Part shown: positions 1-7,077 of the stretch, one piece after another | Position numbering within the stretch: the stretch's first letter is position 1 | Layout: every line of letters begins with the position of its first letter | Assembly: GCA_003132105.1 (NCBI GenBank) | Contig: PKWS01000240.1 | Coordinates: forward strand, 6,820-13,896 | Origin: Desulfosporosinus sp. | GTDB lineage: Bacteria > Bacillota > Desulfitobacteriia > Desulfitobacteriales > Desulfitobacteriaceae | Reading direction: 5' to 3' | DNA: 7,077 nucleotides | Notes under the pieces: model-generated | Seen by the model: only the letters and a program-made list of their open reading frames with translations | What the model was told of the DNA's origin: nothing | Databases searched by the model: none | Position numbers and translations under genes: made by a program

Positions 1-2489
1 CCAGCTGGCAAGGTTCCAACATAATTCAAGTACCCGGTCTCTTCATATAGAGACCAGAGAAGATCAGCTAGTGGTGTACGACGGGAGCGTGTTCTCCAGG
101 TTTGTAATTTGATCCAAAAATCCGTGATTTTATCCTTCATAGTGGGCGCAGTGGCCAATATTATGTGTGCCTTTTGAAGCCGTAGCCCCAAGGATTCCTC
201 ATAGAGTCCTAAGATTTGTTTAAAATTGTTTGCCTGCTCCGACGACAAATCTTCCTCGTCTATGCAAGCCCAGACTGCTAGGGTTAACGCTTCATAGAAA
301 TCTCCTTCGGGAAGCATCATTCGAATTTTACCTAATTCGCTCCCGTTTAGGCCAACGAGTGGAGAACGCAGGACCGCAGCCAGAGGAATATCCATGCGAG
401 GATTATCAATGATTTTCAGAAGGGACAACATCGTTTCCACTTCACTGGCTCCGAAATACCCAGTTGTCGTTTCTGCATAAACTGGGATATCGGCTTTCTG
501 GAATTCTTCAACGTAGATTGGAGCAACTGCTGAGTAGGAGCGCATCAAGATCACAATATCAGAGTATTGGACTGGTCTAAAATCCTTGAGTTTTTTATCA
601 TAAATCTTGAACTCTGCCCCTTGAACTATGCACTGGATTCGTTCACTGACTAAACGTGCCTCGATTCGAGCCTTATCGAGATCTTCTGTGGATATGGCGT
701 CTTCAGTTCCAGAGGTTAATTCATCTTCGCTACTTGCCTTATTGTTCTCTTCACTTTGACTTTCTCTCGCATTCATCGTCGCAGAATCTTTCATTCCCTC
801 ATTTTCGATAGGAATAGACAGTTGGTTTCTTATACTTTTAGGGTCAATAAGGTGGACCTCTATTGGTCCTTCGGCTGTGCAAATTTGATCCTGCCCAGAA
901 ATATAGGACGCGCCGTATTGTAAGGCAGCTTGATTGTCATAAGGGATTTCGCCTGCACCTTTTGTCATAATCTGACGGAATAGAAAATTAACCCCCTCCA
1001 CTACTTCAAGTCTACTTCGAAAATTACGATTTAAATCAATCACAATCTCCGTAGGAGACGTGCCGCCGGGCATTCCAGTGTGCCAATGTGGTAGAGTGCT
1101 GTATTTGTCAAGAAATAAGCTGGGGTCGGCCATGCGAAAACGATAAATACTTTGCTTAACATCTCCAACCATAAAGAGATTGGGGGACTCACCTTGTCTT
1201 GATACCCGTTGCAAGATTCGTTCTTGAACGGGGTTAATATCCTGATATTCATCCACCAACACTTCCGCAAAATAATCCTTTAATCCTTGAGCAATCAAAG
1301 AAGCCTCGCCCTTTTCCTCCAGTAATTGGAGGGCAAAATGTTCTAAATCAGTAAAGTCTAAGACATTGCGATGCCTCTTTGCCGCTGCATAAACTTGCGA
1401 AAATTCACTCACTAGGGCGCCAAGCGTTTGTGCCATAGTCCCCATCTCTCGTAAGGCCGGGAGTTGCTCTTCAAGGGGATACGCAAAGACCTCATCATTT
1501 AAAGAATTGAGTTTCTTCTTAGCCTCATCCCTCAATTTCTTGCAGTCCTCTTGTAACGATTTCTGGAAGGATTCGTCCATTTCCAATTGCATTGAACCCG
1601 ACGATTTAGAGCGTATGGCTGGTAGCTTGGAATAATTGACAGCGGACCTAAACTGTGTTTCGACCTGAGCCCAATGCCCTTCTATTAATGCGCGGTTTAA
1701 TAACCGAACTCGGTTTAAATCATCTTGTAAAGTCTCTGCGTAGAGAGCTGGACCCCCTGGGTGCTGAGTGATTTGTTCGGCCCGTTCAAGTAAGTTTAAA
1801 CTTTCACTCACCCGATCCCGTAGTCCTTGACGAACGGCTTGACCCCAATCGCTCTGCATCATGGATTCAATATCATCCCACACATAGGCTCTACCAAGTT
1901 CACCTAGCCACACAGCTGGGTGAGGTTGACTATAGGCGAATTCATAAAGACGCAAAACATGTTCCATCAACGGTTGATCATCACGATCTGACCCGAAGGC
2001 ATCAACGAGTTTCAAGAAGGCAAGGTCACCATGTTCATATCTTGTTTCAAAGAGGTCTTCAACCACATCTTGGCGCAGAAGGTCAGCCTCTGCTTGATCC
2101 GTAACCCGAAACGCTGGATCAAGTTCAAGCTGGTAAAAGTACTTTCGGATTAACTCTAAACAAAAAGAATGTAGCGTCGTAATGCTTGCCCGATGAAGAA
2201 GGGAGCGTTGGCGAAGGAGAAGTTCAACTTCACAAGTTTCTTGTGCAATAAACAAAGCCTCGTCTATGGCCTTGCCGATACGCTCCCGCATCTCGTTCGC
2301 TGCTGCTTTAGTAAAAGTTACAACAAGAAAACGATCCACATCCTCAGGTTCTTCTGGATCCGTGATTCGATGGATTAACCGTTCTACAAGGACAGCTGTT
2401 TTTCCTGAACCAGCTGCAGCTGCGACTAAGATTTGGCCTCGTAACGTGATAGCGGCAAGTTGTTCCGCCGTCCACTTGGGTTTACTCAC
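1..2489 (-). CDS. addA: ATP-dependent helicase/nuclease subunit A, N-terminal 829 residues (cut by window edge)
   Basis: AddA is the ATP-driven 3'-5' helicase (UvrD/SF1) and 3'-strand nuclease of the AddAB double-strand-break resection complex, acting on DNA in the cytoplasm. Translating from GTG 2489 gives one open frame to the left edge without a stop. Motifs seen: Q-motif region WTAEQ (6-10), Walker A AAAGSGKT (24-31, Lys30), VTFTKAAANEM (57-67), motif Ia ASITTLHSFC (101-110), Walker B/motif II DEYQD (413-417), motif III GDVKQS (442-447), NFRSR (489-493), motif IV region FRPVQYSDIVILMRS (637-651), DNPRMDIPLAAVLRSP (695-710) and YEETGYLNYVGTLP (815-828). Family members are about 1200-1250 residues, so roughly the last third, with helicase motifs V-VI and the RecB-like nuclease domain, lies outside the window. 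An acidic, Ser/Asn-rich linker occupies about residues 555-605. The start sits one base after the addB stop with a good ribosome binding site, implying translational coupling. Identity is very sure; the nuclease domain cannot be assessed. Confidence 0.97.
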   Translation of the reverse strand, partial: MSKPKWTAEQLAAITLRGQILVAAAAGSGKTAVLVERLIHRITDPEEPEDVDRFLVVTFTKAAANEMRERIGKAIDEALFIAQETCEVELLLRQRSLLHRASITTLHSFCLELIRKYFYQLELDPAFRVTDQAEADLLRQDVVEDLFETRYEHGDLAFLKLVDAFGSDRDDQPLMEHVLRLYEFAYSQPHPAVWLGELGRAYVWDDIESMMQSDWGQAVRQGLRDRVSESLNLLERAEQITQHPGGPALYAETLQDDLNRVRLLNRALIEGHWAQVETQFRSAVNYSKLPAIRSKSSGSMQLEMDESFQKSLQEDCKKLRDEAKKKLNSLNDEVFAYPLEEQLPALREMGTMAQTLGALVSEFSQVYAAAKRHRNVLDFTDLEHFALQLLEEKGEASLIAQGLKDYFAEVLVDEYQDINPVQERILQRVSRQGESPNLFMVGDVKQSIYRFRMADPSLFLDKYSTLPHWHTGMPGGTSPTEIVIDLNRNFRSRLEVVEGVNFLFRQIMTKGAGEIPYDNQAALQYGASYISGQDQICTAEGPIEVHLIDPKSIRNQLSIPIENEGMKDSATMNARESQSEENNKASSEDELTSGTEDAISTEDLDKARIEARLVSERIQCIVQGAEFKIYDKKLKDFRPVQYSDIVILMRSYSAVAPIYVEEFQKADIPVYAETTTGYFGASEVETMLSLLKIIDNPRMDIPLAAVLRSPLVGLNGSELGKIRMMLPEGDFYEALTLAVWACIDEEDLSSEQANNFKQILGLYEESLGLRLQKAHIILATAPTMKDKITDFWIKLQTWRTRSRRTPLADLLWSLYEETGYLNYVGTLPA

Positions 2490-2490
2490 G

Positions 2491-5400
2491 TCAGATCTCC
2501 TCCTTTTGTCCAAGGGGTCTTGCCTGTCCTTCCCTACCTTCGAGGCGTTTCCAGATCTCCTCTTGCTTTAAGGCAGGTAGGTCTCGGTATTGGTTTTCTG
2601 GAAGGTAGGGGTCAAAGTGGCAAACGGGTTTATAAGAACAATACTGGCATCCCGTGCTCTTCCCTCTCCGGTAAGGGGATAGGAAAATATTTCCCTCTAA
2701 TATATCTTCACCAGTCTGGCGGAACCATCGATGAAGATAGCTACTGAGCAGGGAAAACTGATCCTCACTCAGGACATTTGATCCTTTTATGAAGGTCCCA
2801 TCTTTCTTTAATTTGAGTGCGAGTAAATCTGATTGCCCTGTGGAAAATGAAGAATCCATGGCTTCTAATACGCGTGGATTGGCTAATAAATACCCGCTGA
2901 CTTTGACGGCTTTGACACGGTGCTGTTCCAATTCTTCCGAGCTGAGGGGGATTTTCTCATCTAGCTGGGGTTCCAGAACAGGAAAATACAGAAAACCTGC
3001 GGGAATCTTCTGAGGAAAGACGTTGTCCATTCCCGAAGTTGTATTTAACAAGACTTCAGCTCCTTGCAAGGCGACATCCAAATAAGTGAGTAATTGTAGA
3101 TTTAGCCCATAATAGATTGAATCCAGCGCTAAGGATAATTCGCGGGATTTATAATCAAGGATACGCAAATACACTTTTCCATCTAAGAATGCTGCATCTA
3201 CACGGTCAATTTGCCCACATAAAAGTAGTGAATCGTCCTCTGTTAACGGGATGTCGACCCCAGGAAGAGTTTCTGTCGGGCCAAAACCCACTTCTAGCTG
3301 GATTGGTATAAATATCCCCCTGCGGGCATGCTCTCCGAGCACTCGAACAGCGTGATGAACGGTTCGTTTGAGTTTATGAGTTAAGTAGCGGTAGCGTGCG
3401 CTACTTAAGAGGATCTCATGCTGAAGACTGGGGGCGATTTGCTCGGCCAGTTCGCTGACGAGTGCCCAAGATTCTTCCTTCGTCAACTTTCCCCAATTTA
3501 AGCCCCGTTCCTGCAATAGAATTGCGAAATCATGCAGAAGAGCATGGAAGAATTCGCCCATATCAAGGCTTGATAGCTGATAGGTGGGCCTTTCACGTAG
3601 CTTTAGACCGTACTTGGCATAATGTCCAAAAGGACACTTGGCAAATTGTTCTAAACGAGAAACACTGGCTTTCAGTCGTTTACCGTATAAGCGTCTCGCT
3701 AGGGGGCGTTCTATCCTGTCTTCCTGGTTTTGGGTCAAGAGACTGGCCTGCAAACGCTTCACTTTGTTTTGGCGGATAGGATCCTGAGTCAGCCACTTTT
3801 CAGTAGCCTCCCAAAGAGGGGAAAGGGGGTCTCCTTGACGAAGCCTGCGTAGTTGTTCCGCATAGGTTTGAAGGGCAAAATCTGCTTGACTAATACGGTC
3901 AATATCCTCCTGATTTCCTAAGAAGCTCTCAGAAAGCGGGAAAAGCTTCGTAAGCCGTGTGACAACAGGCGAAACCGCCAACCCTTTCCCCTCTTCATCC
4001 GTCAATGGATAACATACAACAAGTTTCTCTGTAGCTCGAGTGAGTGCTGTATAGATAAAGAATTGTTCTTCAAACGTCTGAGCTTTCCCTTTGAGGGCAA
4101 GAACGACCCCTGCTTTCTCCAATTGTTCCCTTTCCTCTGCATCAAGTACGCCATCGGAGTCAGGTCGAGCAGGAAGTACACCCTCATTAGCACCGAGAAG
4201 AAAGAGAACCCGTACTTCAGGATTCCTTGAACGATCCAATGACCCCACCAATACTTGGTCAAGTCCAGGGGGAATTAGCCCGAGTTCGATCGCTTCTATC
4301 CCGGAATTAAGAATCAAAGCAAAGTCCTCAAGCTCCAAACATTCTTCCCCTAATCCGGCAACTATTTCATCCAAGACTTGGATGACGGCTTCCCAAATTT
4401 GTTCGTGTAGCTTGGCCTCGCTGAGTTCCCCCTTTTCTTGGGCCTCTTGTGACCACTTTTTTAAGGTCGCGGGAACATCAAGCCTTTCTAAGAAGGCATA
4501 CAGAGTTTCGGTAACTTCCCGTACAGTTAACAAGTCAGCTTTGCTACTCGGTCTGACCCTTTGGATAAATGGGCCTATTAAATTATAAACAATCTGCCTG
4601 GAGGAGTTAAGCTCCGCTTGAAACTTAATTTCAGTGGCGAGTTGTGTCTCGTTCTGCCCCAGAGACCATTGACGATGGTATCTCCACGCAATGTTCCTGT
4701 TCCAGCCCTCTCCGTGTATTCCGTGTTCAAGCACATAGTTTTCCAGACGATCGATAGCATCCCTTTGAAGTGGGAAAAAGTCTGTTTTTAAACAGCGAAA
4801 AAGTGGTTCATAACCCCAATAGCTCTCCGCAACTTCCGGGATGGCTTGAATCAGTTCGATCAAGGGATGATGTAGGACAGAACGTTTATGATCTGAAAAA
4901 TGTGGGATCTCATAGGACGTGAACACCTGCGTAATCAGTTCATGATAGCCTGTGAGGTCACGAGTCATGACCGCCATCTCATTCCAGCAGAGTCCTTCAT
5001 CCCTGGCTAAACGTCGTAGTTCCCGCGCAACACCTTCGACTTCAGCCCGCCGGTTAACGGCTGAGAATATCTGGATTCCTTCTCCCAGGGGACTCTCTTC
5101 ATTAATAGGGAATTCGTTGAGATCGGACATTGGAGCGTGAGACTGAATCTCTCCGTAAGGCACGGTCGGATAAGTTGCGTAATATTTTTCCAAATGCCTG
5201 AGCCAGGAATGTTTATAGCGTTTCGTATTATCCAACAAGGTAGGAGGGTGAGAAAGGGTACCAGTCTCCGAGGCTATGCGTTGTAGATCCTGATAAGTCT
5301 GCCAAGGGCCTGCAAATAACTCCTCTCCCACTTTAAATGGACCCGATTCGAGCTGACGCTCATCAGCAAGCAAAACCGGATCAAGTGGGGATGTTATGAC

Positions 5401-6069
5401 AACTTCATTAGCTGTGGACATGATAATTTTCAAGACTTCTAATTCCTGAGGGGTAAATCCCGTAAACCCGTCCACCCATACCTGCGCCCCTTGGATAAGG
5501 GGTGCATAAGGGATCTTTTCTGCCAAAATCGACAGTTCATCATCAGGGTCAAGGATTCCTTGTCCTAAAGCTGTTTGAAATTCTTCATAAATAAGGGCTA
5601 AGTCTTGGAGTTTATCCAATAAAAATCCGTTTGTATTTTTAACTTTACGTAAATCGTCTGGGGCAATCCGGTAAGTTTTGAATTCTCCAATTGCTTGAGC
5701 GAGGAGATCAGCCATACCGGGCCGGGTAGCGGATCGTGCAAAGGCTTTTAAATGAAGACGATGCTTTAAGAGGATTCGGCGAAGGAGCATCCGCTTACCT
5801 ATTGCACCGATTAGAACTTTTTGCCCTCCACCAGTTTCGGAAAACACTCGCCAGCCCAGCCGCCGAAAGCTCAAGACTTGGGCTCGTAAACTTCCACCTA
5901 AATCGGGCGTATTGGCTAAAGTCACTTCCATCTGATGGGTTGCCTGCTCGGGTACTAGGAGGATTAGAGGTGCTCCCCAAGGCTTCAGCCGAAGTTCACT
6001 GCGAATTTCTTCCAAACATAGGGTGCTCTTGCCTGTTCCAGCGCGACCGAATACGAAACGGATACCCAA
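2491..6069 (-). CDS. addB: ATP-dependent helicase/deoxyribonuclease subunit B
   Basis: AddB partners AddA in resecting double-strand DNA ends. In studied AddAB it carries the 5'-strand nuclease and an inactive helicase fold that recognises Chi. Complete: 1192 residues from TTG 6069, close to the family's usual 1150-1200. Seen in order: Walker A GRAGTGKST (8-16, Lys14); VDGFTGFTPQE, the degenerate motif II position (Asp200); GANEGVLPAR (626-635); and the C-terminal RecB-family nuclease with GxxxH (His842), GQIDRVD (Asp955/Asp958), LDYKS (Asp972, Lys974) and QLLTY (Gln992-Tyr996). Four cysteines that would bind a 4Fe-4S cluster are present: Cys812 in AKCPFGHYAKYG and Cys1141, Cys1144, Cys1150 in CxxCxxxxxC. 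The spacing matches my memory of Bacillus subtilis AddB. A longer frame opens at GTG 6078, but that GTG shares its G with the Shine-Dalgarno GGAG and cannot use it. From TTG the protein begins MGIRFVFGRAG, like other AddB N-termini. Followed by addA after one base and preceded by the amidohydrolase after 36 bases with no terminator. Confidence 0.97.
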   Translation of the reverse strand: MGIRFVFGRAGTGKSTLCLEEIRSELRLKPWGAPLILLVPEQATHQMEVTLANTPDLGGSLRAQVLSFRRLGWRVFSETGGGQKVLIGAIGKRMLLRRILLKHRLHLKAFARSATRPGMADLLAQAIGEFKTYRIAPDDLRKVKNTNGFLLDKLQDLALIYEEFQTALGQGILDPDDELSILAEKIPYAPLIQGAQVWVDGFTGFTPQELEVLKIIMSTANEVVITSPLDPVLLADERQLESGPFKVGEELFAGPWQTYQDLQRIASETGTLSHPPTLLDNTKRYKHSWLRHLEKYYATYPTVPYGEIQSHAPMSDLNEFPINEESPLGEGIQIFSAVNRRAEVEGVARELRRLARDEGLCWNEMAVMTRDLTGYHELITQVFTSYEIPHFSDHKRSVLHHPLIELIQAIPEVAESYWGYEPLFRCLKTDFFPLQRDAIDRLENYVLEHGIHGEGWNRNIAWRYHRQWSLGQNETQLATEIKFQAELNSSRQIVYNLIGPFIQRVRPSSKADLLTVREVTETLYAFLERLDVPATLKKWSQEAQEKGELSEAKLHEQIWEAVIQVLDEIVAGLGEECLELEDFALILNSGIEAIELGLIPPGLDQVLVGSLDRSRNPEVRVLFLLGANEGVLPARPDSDGVLDAEEREQLEKAGVVLALKGKAQTFEEQFFIYTALTRATEKLVVCYPLTDEEGKGLAVSPVVTRLTKLFPLSESFLGNQEDIDRISQADFALQTYAEQLRRLRQGDPLSPLWEATEKWLTQDPIRQNKVKRLQASLLTQNQEDRIERPLARRLYGKRLKASVSRLEQFAKCPFGHYAKYGLKLRERPTYQLSSLDMGEFFHALLHDFAILLQERGLNWGKLTKEESWALVSELAEQIAPSLQHEILLSSARYRYLTHKLKRTVHHAVRVLGEHARRGIFIPIQLEVGFGPTETLPGVDIPLTEDDSLLLCGQIDRVDAAFLDGKVYLRILDYKSRELSLALDSIYYGLNLQLLTYLDVALQGAEVLLNTTSGMDNVFPQKIPAGFLYFPVLEPQLDEKIPLSSEELEQHRVKAVKVSGYLLANPRVLEAMDSSFSTGQSDLLALKLKKDGTFIKGSNVLSEDQFSLLSSYLHRWFRQTGEDILEGNIFLSPYRRGKSTGCQYCSYKPVCHFDPYLPENQYRDLPALKQEEIWKRLEGREGQARPLGQKEEI
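2499..2504 (-). promoter_or_regulatory. Ribosome binding site of addA, inside the 3' end of addB
   Basis: Read on the minus strand, AGGAGG lies nine bases before the GTG at 2489. It is formed by the Lys-Glu-Glu codons that end addB (Lys-Glu-Glu-Ile-stop). The strong match and ideal spacing fix the addA start at this GTG. The overlap means addA translation initiates while ribosomes are finishing addB. Confidence 0.85.
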
Positions 6070-6077
6070 AAAAATCA

Positions 6078-6082
6078 CTCCT
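6078..6082 (-). promoter_or_regulatory. Ribosome binding site deciding the addB start (favours TTG 6069)
   Basis: Minus-strand AAAAAGGAG spans 6086-6078, with core AGGAG at 6082-6078. Eight bases separate it from the TTG at 6069, an ideal distance. The in-frame GTG at 6078-6076 overlaps the core by its first G, so it has no usable spacing, and I see no other purine-rich site in the bases just upstream of that GTG. The start is therefore most likely TTG. Confidence 0.75.
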
Positions 6083-6105
6083 TTTTAAGGCCATGATGTT
6101 TATGT

Positions 6106-7011
6106 TCATTTTTCAAGACCCAAGAGGGTTGCCCCGTTATGATAGAAGATGGCATTCATTTCTTCTTGAGAAACGCCTAGTTCGGTGCACACTTGGGTTT
6201 GGAGGTCGAAATACTTCTTTGACCATCCACGGGGAAACCAGCTTGAATCTGTGCCGAAAATAATCCGTTTTGGACCGATGGTTTCCAAAGCCCGAGCAAA
6301 GAGATCTTTCAAGGATAACGGCTGAGGCATCCAGCGAATCCAATCGTTTGATCCAGACGAATCAATGTAGACATTAGGGCTCGACCAAGCCAAGTGAAGA
6401 AGGTCTTGATAGTATCCTGCACCGAAGTGTGGGATGATGAAAGGAATATCCGTATACTCCTGTGCCACCTCTGCCAATGTAATCGGACTGATTCGTGGAT
6501 GACGTACAATTCCTCCAGGGCCACCTAGCACTCCAAAATGGATCAAAACAGGAACTTTTCGATCCGCTAATAAGCGCCAAAAAGGTTTCAACTCTGGAGA
6601 CTCAAACGGAAGCTTTGTTAAAGGACCGAACCATTTATACCCGCTCAAGCCGAGATCATCCAGAGCATGCTCCATTTCCTCCACAGCATTGGGAGCACAG
6701 AGATCATGGTGAGCAAAGCCCATAAATTCTTGCGGATGCTGGCGTACAATGTCAGAGAGGACCTTGTTCCCACCTCCTGTCATAAAAACTACTTTTTCCA
6801 AATGATTATTCTGCACTTCCGCAGCCCAACGTTCTCCTTGCGTTTGGATTCCACGCTGCTTTTTCTCTGGTTCAGGAAAGTCGTACATTTCTCGCCAATG
6901 GTCTTTTAGATCCTTGGCGTATGCTTTAACCAACGGGTGAAGTACACGCTTAGCAATACCCGTTTTCGCTGGAAAGTGGGCATGAAAATCTAAAATGCGA
7001 TCGGGTTTCAT
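6106..7011 (-). CDS. Metal-dependent amidohydrolase (amidohydrolase_2 family), substrate unknown
   Basis: A 301-residue cytoplasmic TIM-barrel hydrolase or decarboxylase of the amidohydrolase_2 superfamily (relatives include ACMSD and resorcylate decarboxylases). No signal peptide or membrane segment is seen. Expected metal ligands are present in order: HxH on strand 1 in DFHAHF (His10, His12), His158 in PVLIHFG, His195 in IIPHFGAGY and Asp255 in FGTDSSW. Their order and spacing resemble the ACMSD ligand set (two His, His, catalytic His, Asp). A charged insert (about residues 38-62, DHWREMYDFPEPEKKQRG and beyond) follows the first strand, and a glycine-rich loop VLGGPGG (161-167) follows strand 5; both could shape substrate choice. 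The start ATG has TAAGGAG ten bases upstream. The frame stays open upstream to the window edge, but those codons look unlike this family, so ATG 7011 is preferred. It probably shares a transcript with addB and addA downstream. Superfamily is sure; reaction and substrate cannot be told from sequence. Confidence 0.9.
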   Translation of the reverse strand: MKPDRILDFHAHFPAKTGIAKRVLHPLVKAYAKDLKDHWREMYDFPEPEKKQRGIQTQGERWAAEVQNNHLEKVVFMTGGGNKVLSDIVRQHPQEFMGFAHHDLCAPNAVEEMEHALDDLGLSGYKWFGPLTKLPFESPELKPFWRLLADRKVPVLIHFGVLGGPGGIVRHPRISPITLAEVAQEYTDIPFIIPHFGAGYYQDLLHLAWSSPNVYIDSSGSNDWIRWMPQPLSLKDLFARALETIGPKRIIFGTDSSWFPRGWSKKYFDLQTQVCTELGVSQEEMNAIFYHNGATLLGLEK

Positions 7012-7021
7012 GATGTAACAG

Positions 7022-7028
7022 CTCCTTA
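7022..7028 (-). promoter_or_regulatory. Ribosome binding site of the amidohydrolase gene
   Basis: Minus-strand TAAGGAG lies ten bases before the ATG at 7011 and supports that start over any upstream extension of the frame. Its TAA would also be the stop codon of the possible upstream gene. Confidence 0.75.
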
Positions 7029-7077
7029 AAATTCGATGTGCCGTATCTGACTGATCTTGCTCAAGAGAGCAGATCCA
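7026..7077 (-). CDS. Possible 3' end of an upstream gene (16 codons visible)
   Basis: One minus-strand frame from 7076 reads GSALLSKISQIRHIEF and ends at TAA (7028-7026), 14 bases before the amidohydrolase ATG. The stop overlaps the amidohydrolase Shine-Dalgarno, a layout common inside operons. The peptide is plausible as the amphipathic end of a protein, but 16 codons are far too few to name a family or prove that it is coded. A second frame, in register with the amidohydrolase, is also open here. No convincing promoter is visible in this short stretch, which fits an upstream gene in the same operon. Confidence 0.3.
   Translation of the reverse strand, partial: GSALLSKISQIRHIEF

Noticed and set aside
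36..55. Perfect 7-bp inverted repeat (GGTCTCT / AGAGACC) with a 6-base loop
   Set aside because: It falls in a strongly conserved coding segment of addA (SLYEETGY), has no T-run, and a repeat of this size is expected by chance in several kilobases.
1..2489. addA as a frameshifted or decayed gene, because no complete long frame closes here
   Set aside because: Codon-by-codon translation from 2489 to the left edge shows one continuous frame with all family motifs in order. The gene is merely cut by the window boundary.
4091..4588. Plus-strand open frame of 165 codons, serine-rich
   Set aside because: It lies wholly inside addB on the opposite strand, has low-complexity composition and no recognisable domain; it is a shadow of the addB reading frame.
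6070..6105. Possible promoter or terminator between the amidohydrolase and addB
   Set aside because: Only 36 bases; they hold the addB Shine-Dalgarno and T/A runs but no stem-loop and no convincing -35/-10 pair.
5736..6263. Plus-strand open frame of 175 codons spanning the addB start and the amidohydrolase end
   Set aside because: It covers the 5' end of addB and the 3' end of the amidohydrolase, both solid minus-strand genes, and its product resembles nothing I recognise.
7053..7075. Hairpin with GATC and TGCTC/GAGCA arms, a possible terminator upstream of the amidohydrolase
   Set aside because: The stem has a bulge, no T-tract follows it on the minus strand, and the bases may be coding in a gene that runs off the edge.
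1..7077. Bacillus-type Chi sites (AGCGG) as functional signals near addAB
   Set aside because: A few AGCGG/CCGCT pentamers occur on both strands, but a 5-base motif is expected by chance and the Chi sequence of this organism is unknown.

Overview
The window looks like a chromosomal piece of a Gram-positive Firmicute. It carries the AddAB type of recombination helicase-nuclease rather than RecBCD, has strong AGGAGG-like ribosome binding sites, uses GTG and TTG starts, and has medium GC. The AddB and AddA sequences remind me of the Desulfosporosinus/Desulfitobacterium group (Clostridia). That genus-level guess rests on family resemblance from memory, not on a search.

All supported genes lie on the minus strand, so the biological order runs from right to left. 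First (7077-7026) come a few codons that may be the 3' end of an upstream gene. Next (7011-6106) is a complete 301-residue metal-dependent amidohydrolase of the amidohydrolase_2 superfamily, substrate unknown. After a 36-base gap with no terminator comes addB (6069-2491, 1192 residues from a TTG start that I prefer over the longer GTG start). One base later addA begins (GTG at 2489) and runs off the left edge after 829 codons. I translated addA codon by codon to the edge and found it in frame with no stop. It lacks only its C-terminal part, including the RecB-like nuclease domain, because the window ends.

AddA and AddB form one heterodimer that processes double-strand DNA ends for RecA loading. 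AddA supplies the 3'-5' helicase motor and one nuclease. AddB supplies the second nuclease, an iron-sulfur cluster and the Chi-recognising inactive helicase module. Every motif checked is intact: Walker A and helicase motifs Ia to IV in AddA, and the four cysteines and nuclease residues in AddB. The amidohydrolase is probably co-transcribed with them, but nothing in it suggests a DNA-repair role.

I see no RNA genes, mobile elements, CRISPR arrays or transferred islands. This is mostly an ordinary housekeeping region. The points worth a second look are the addB start codon, the addA/addB junction, an acidic serine-rich linker in AddA, and the unexplained amidohydrolase.
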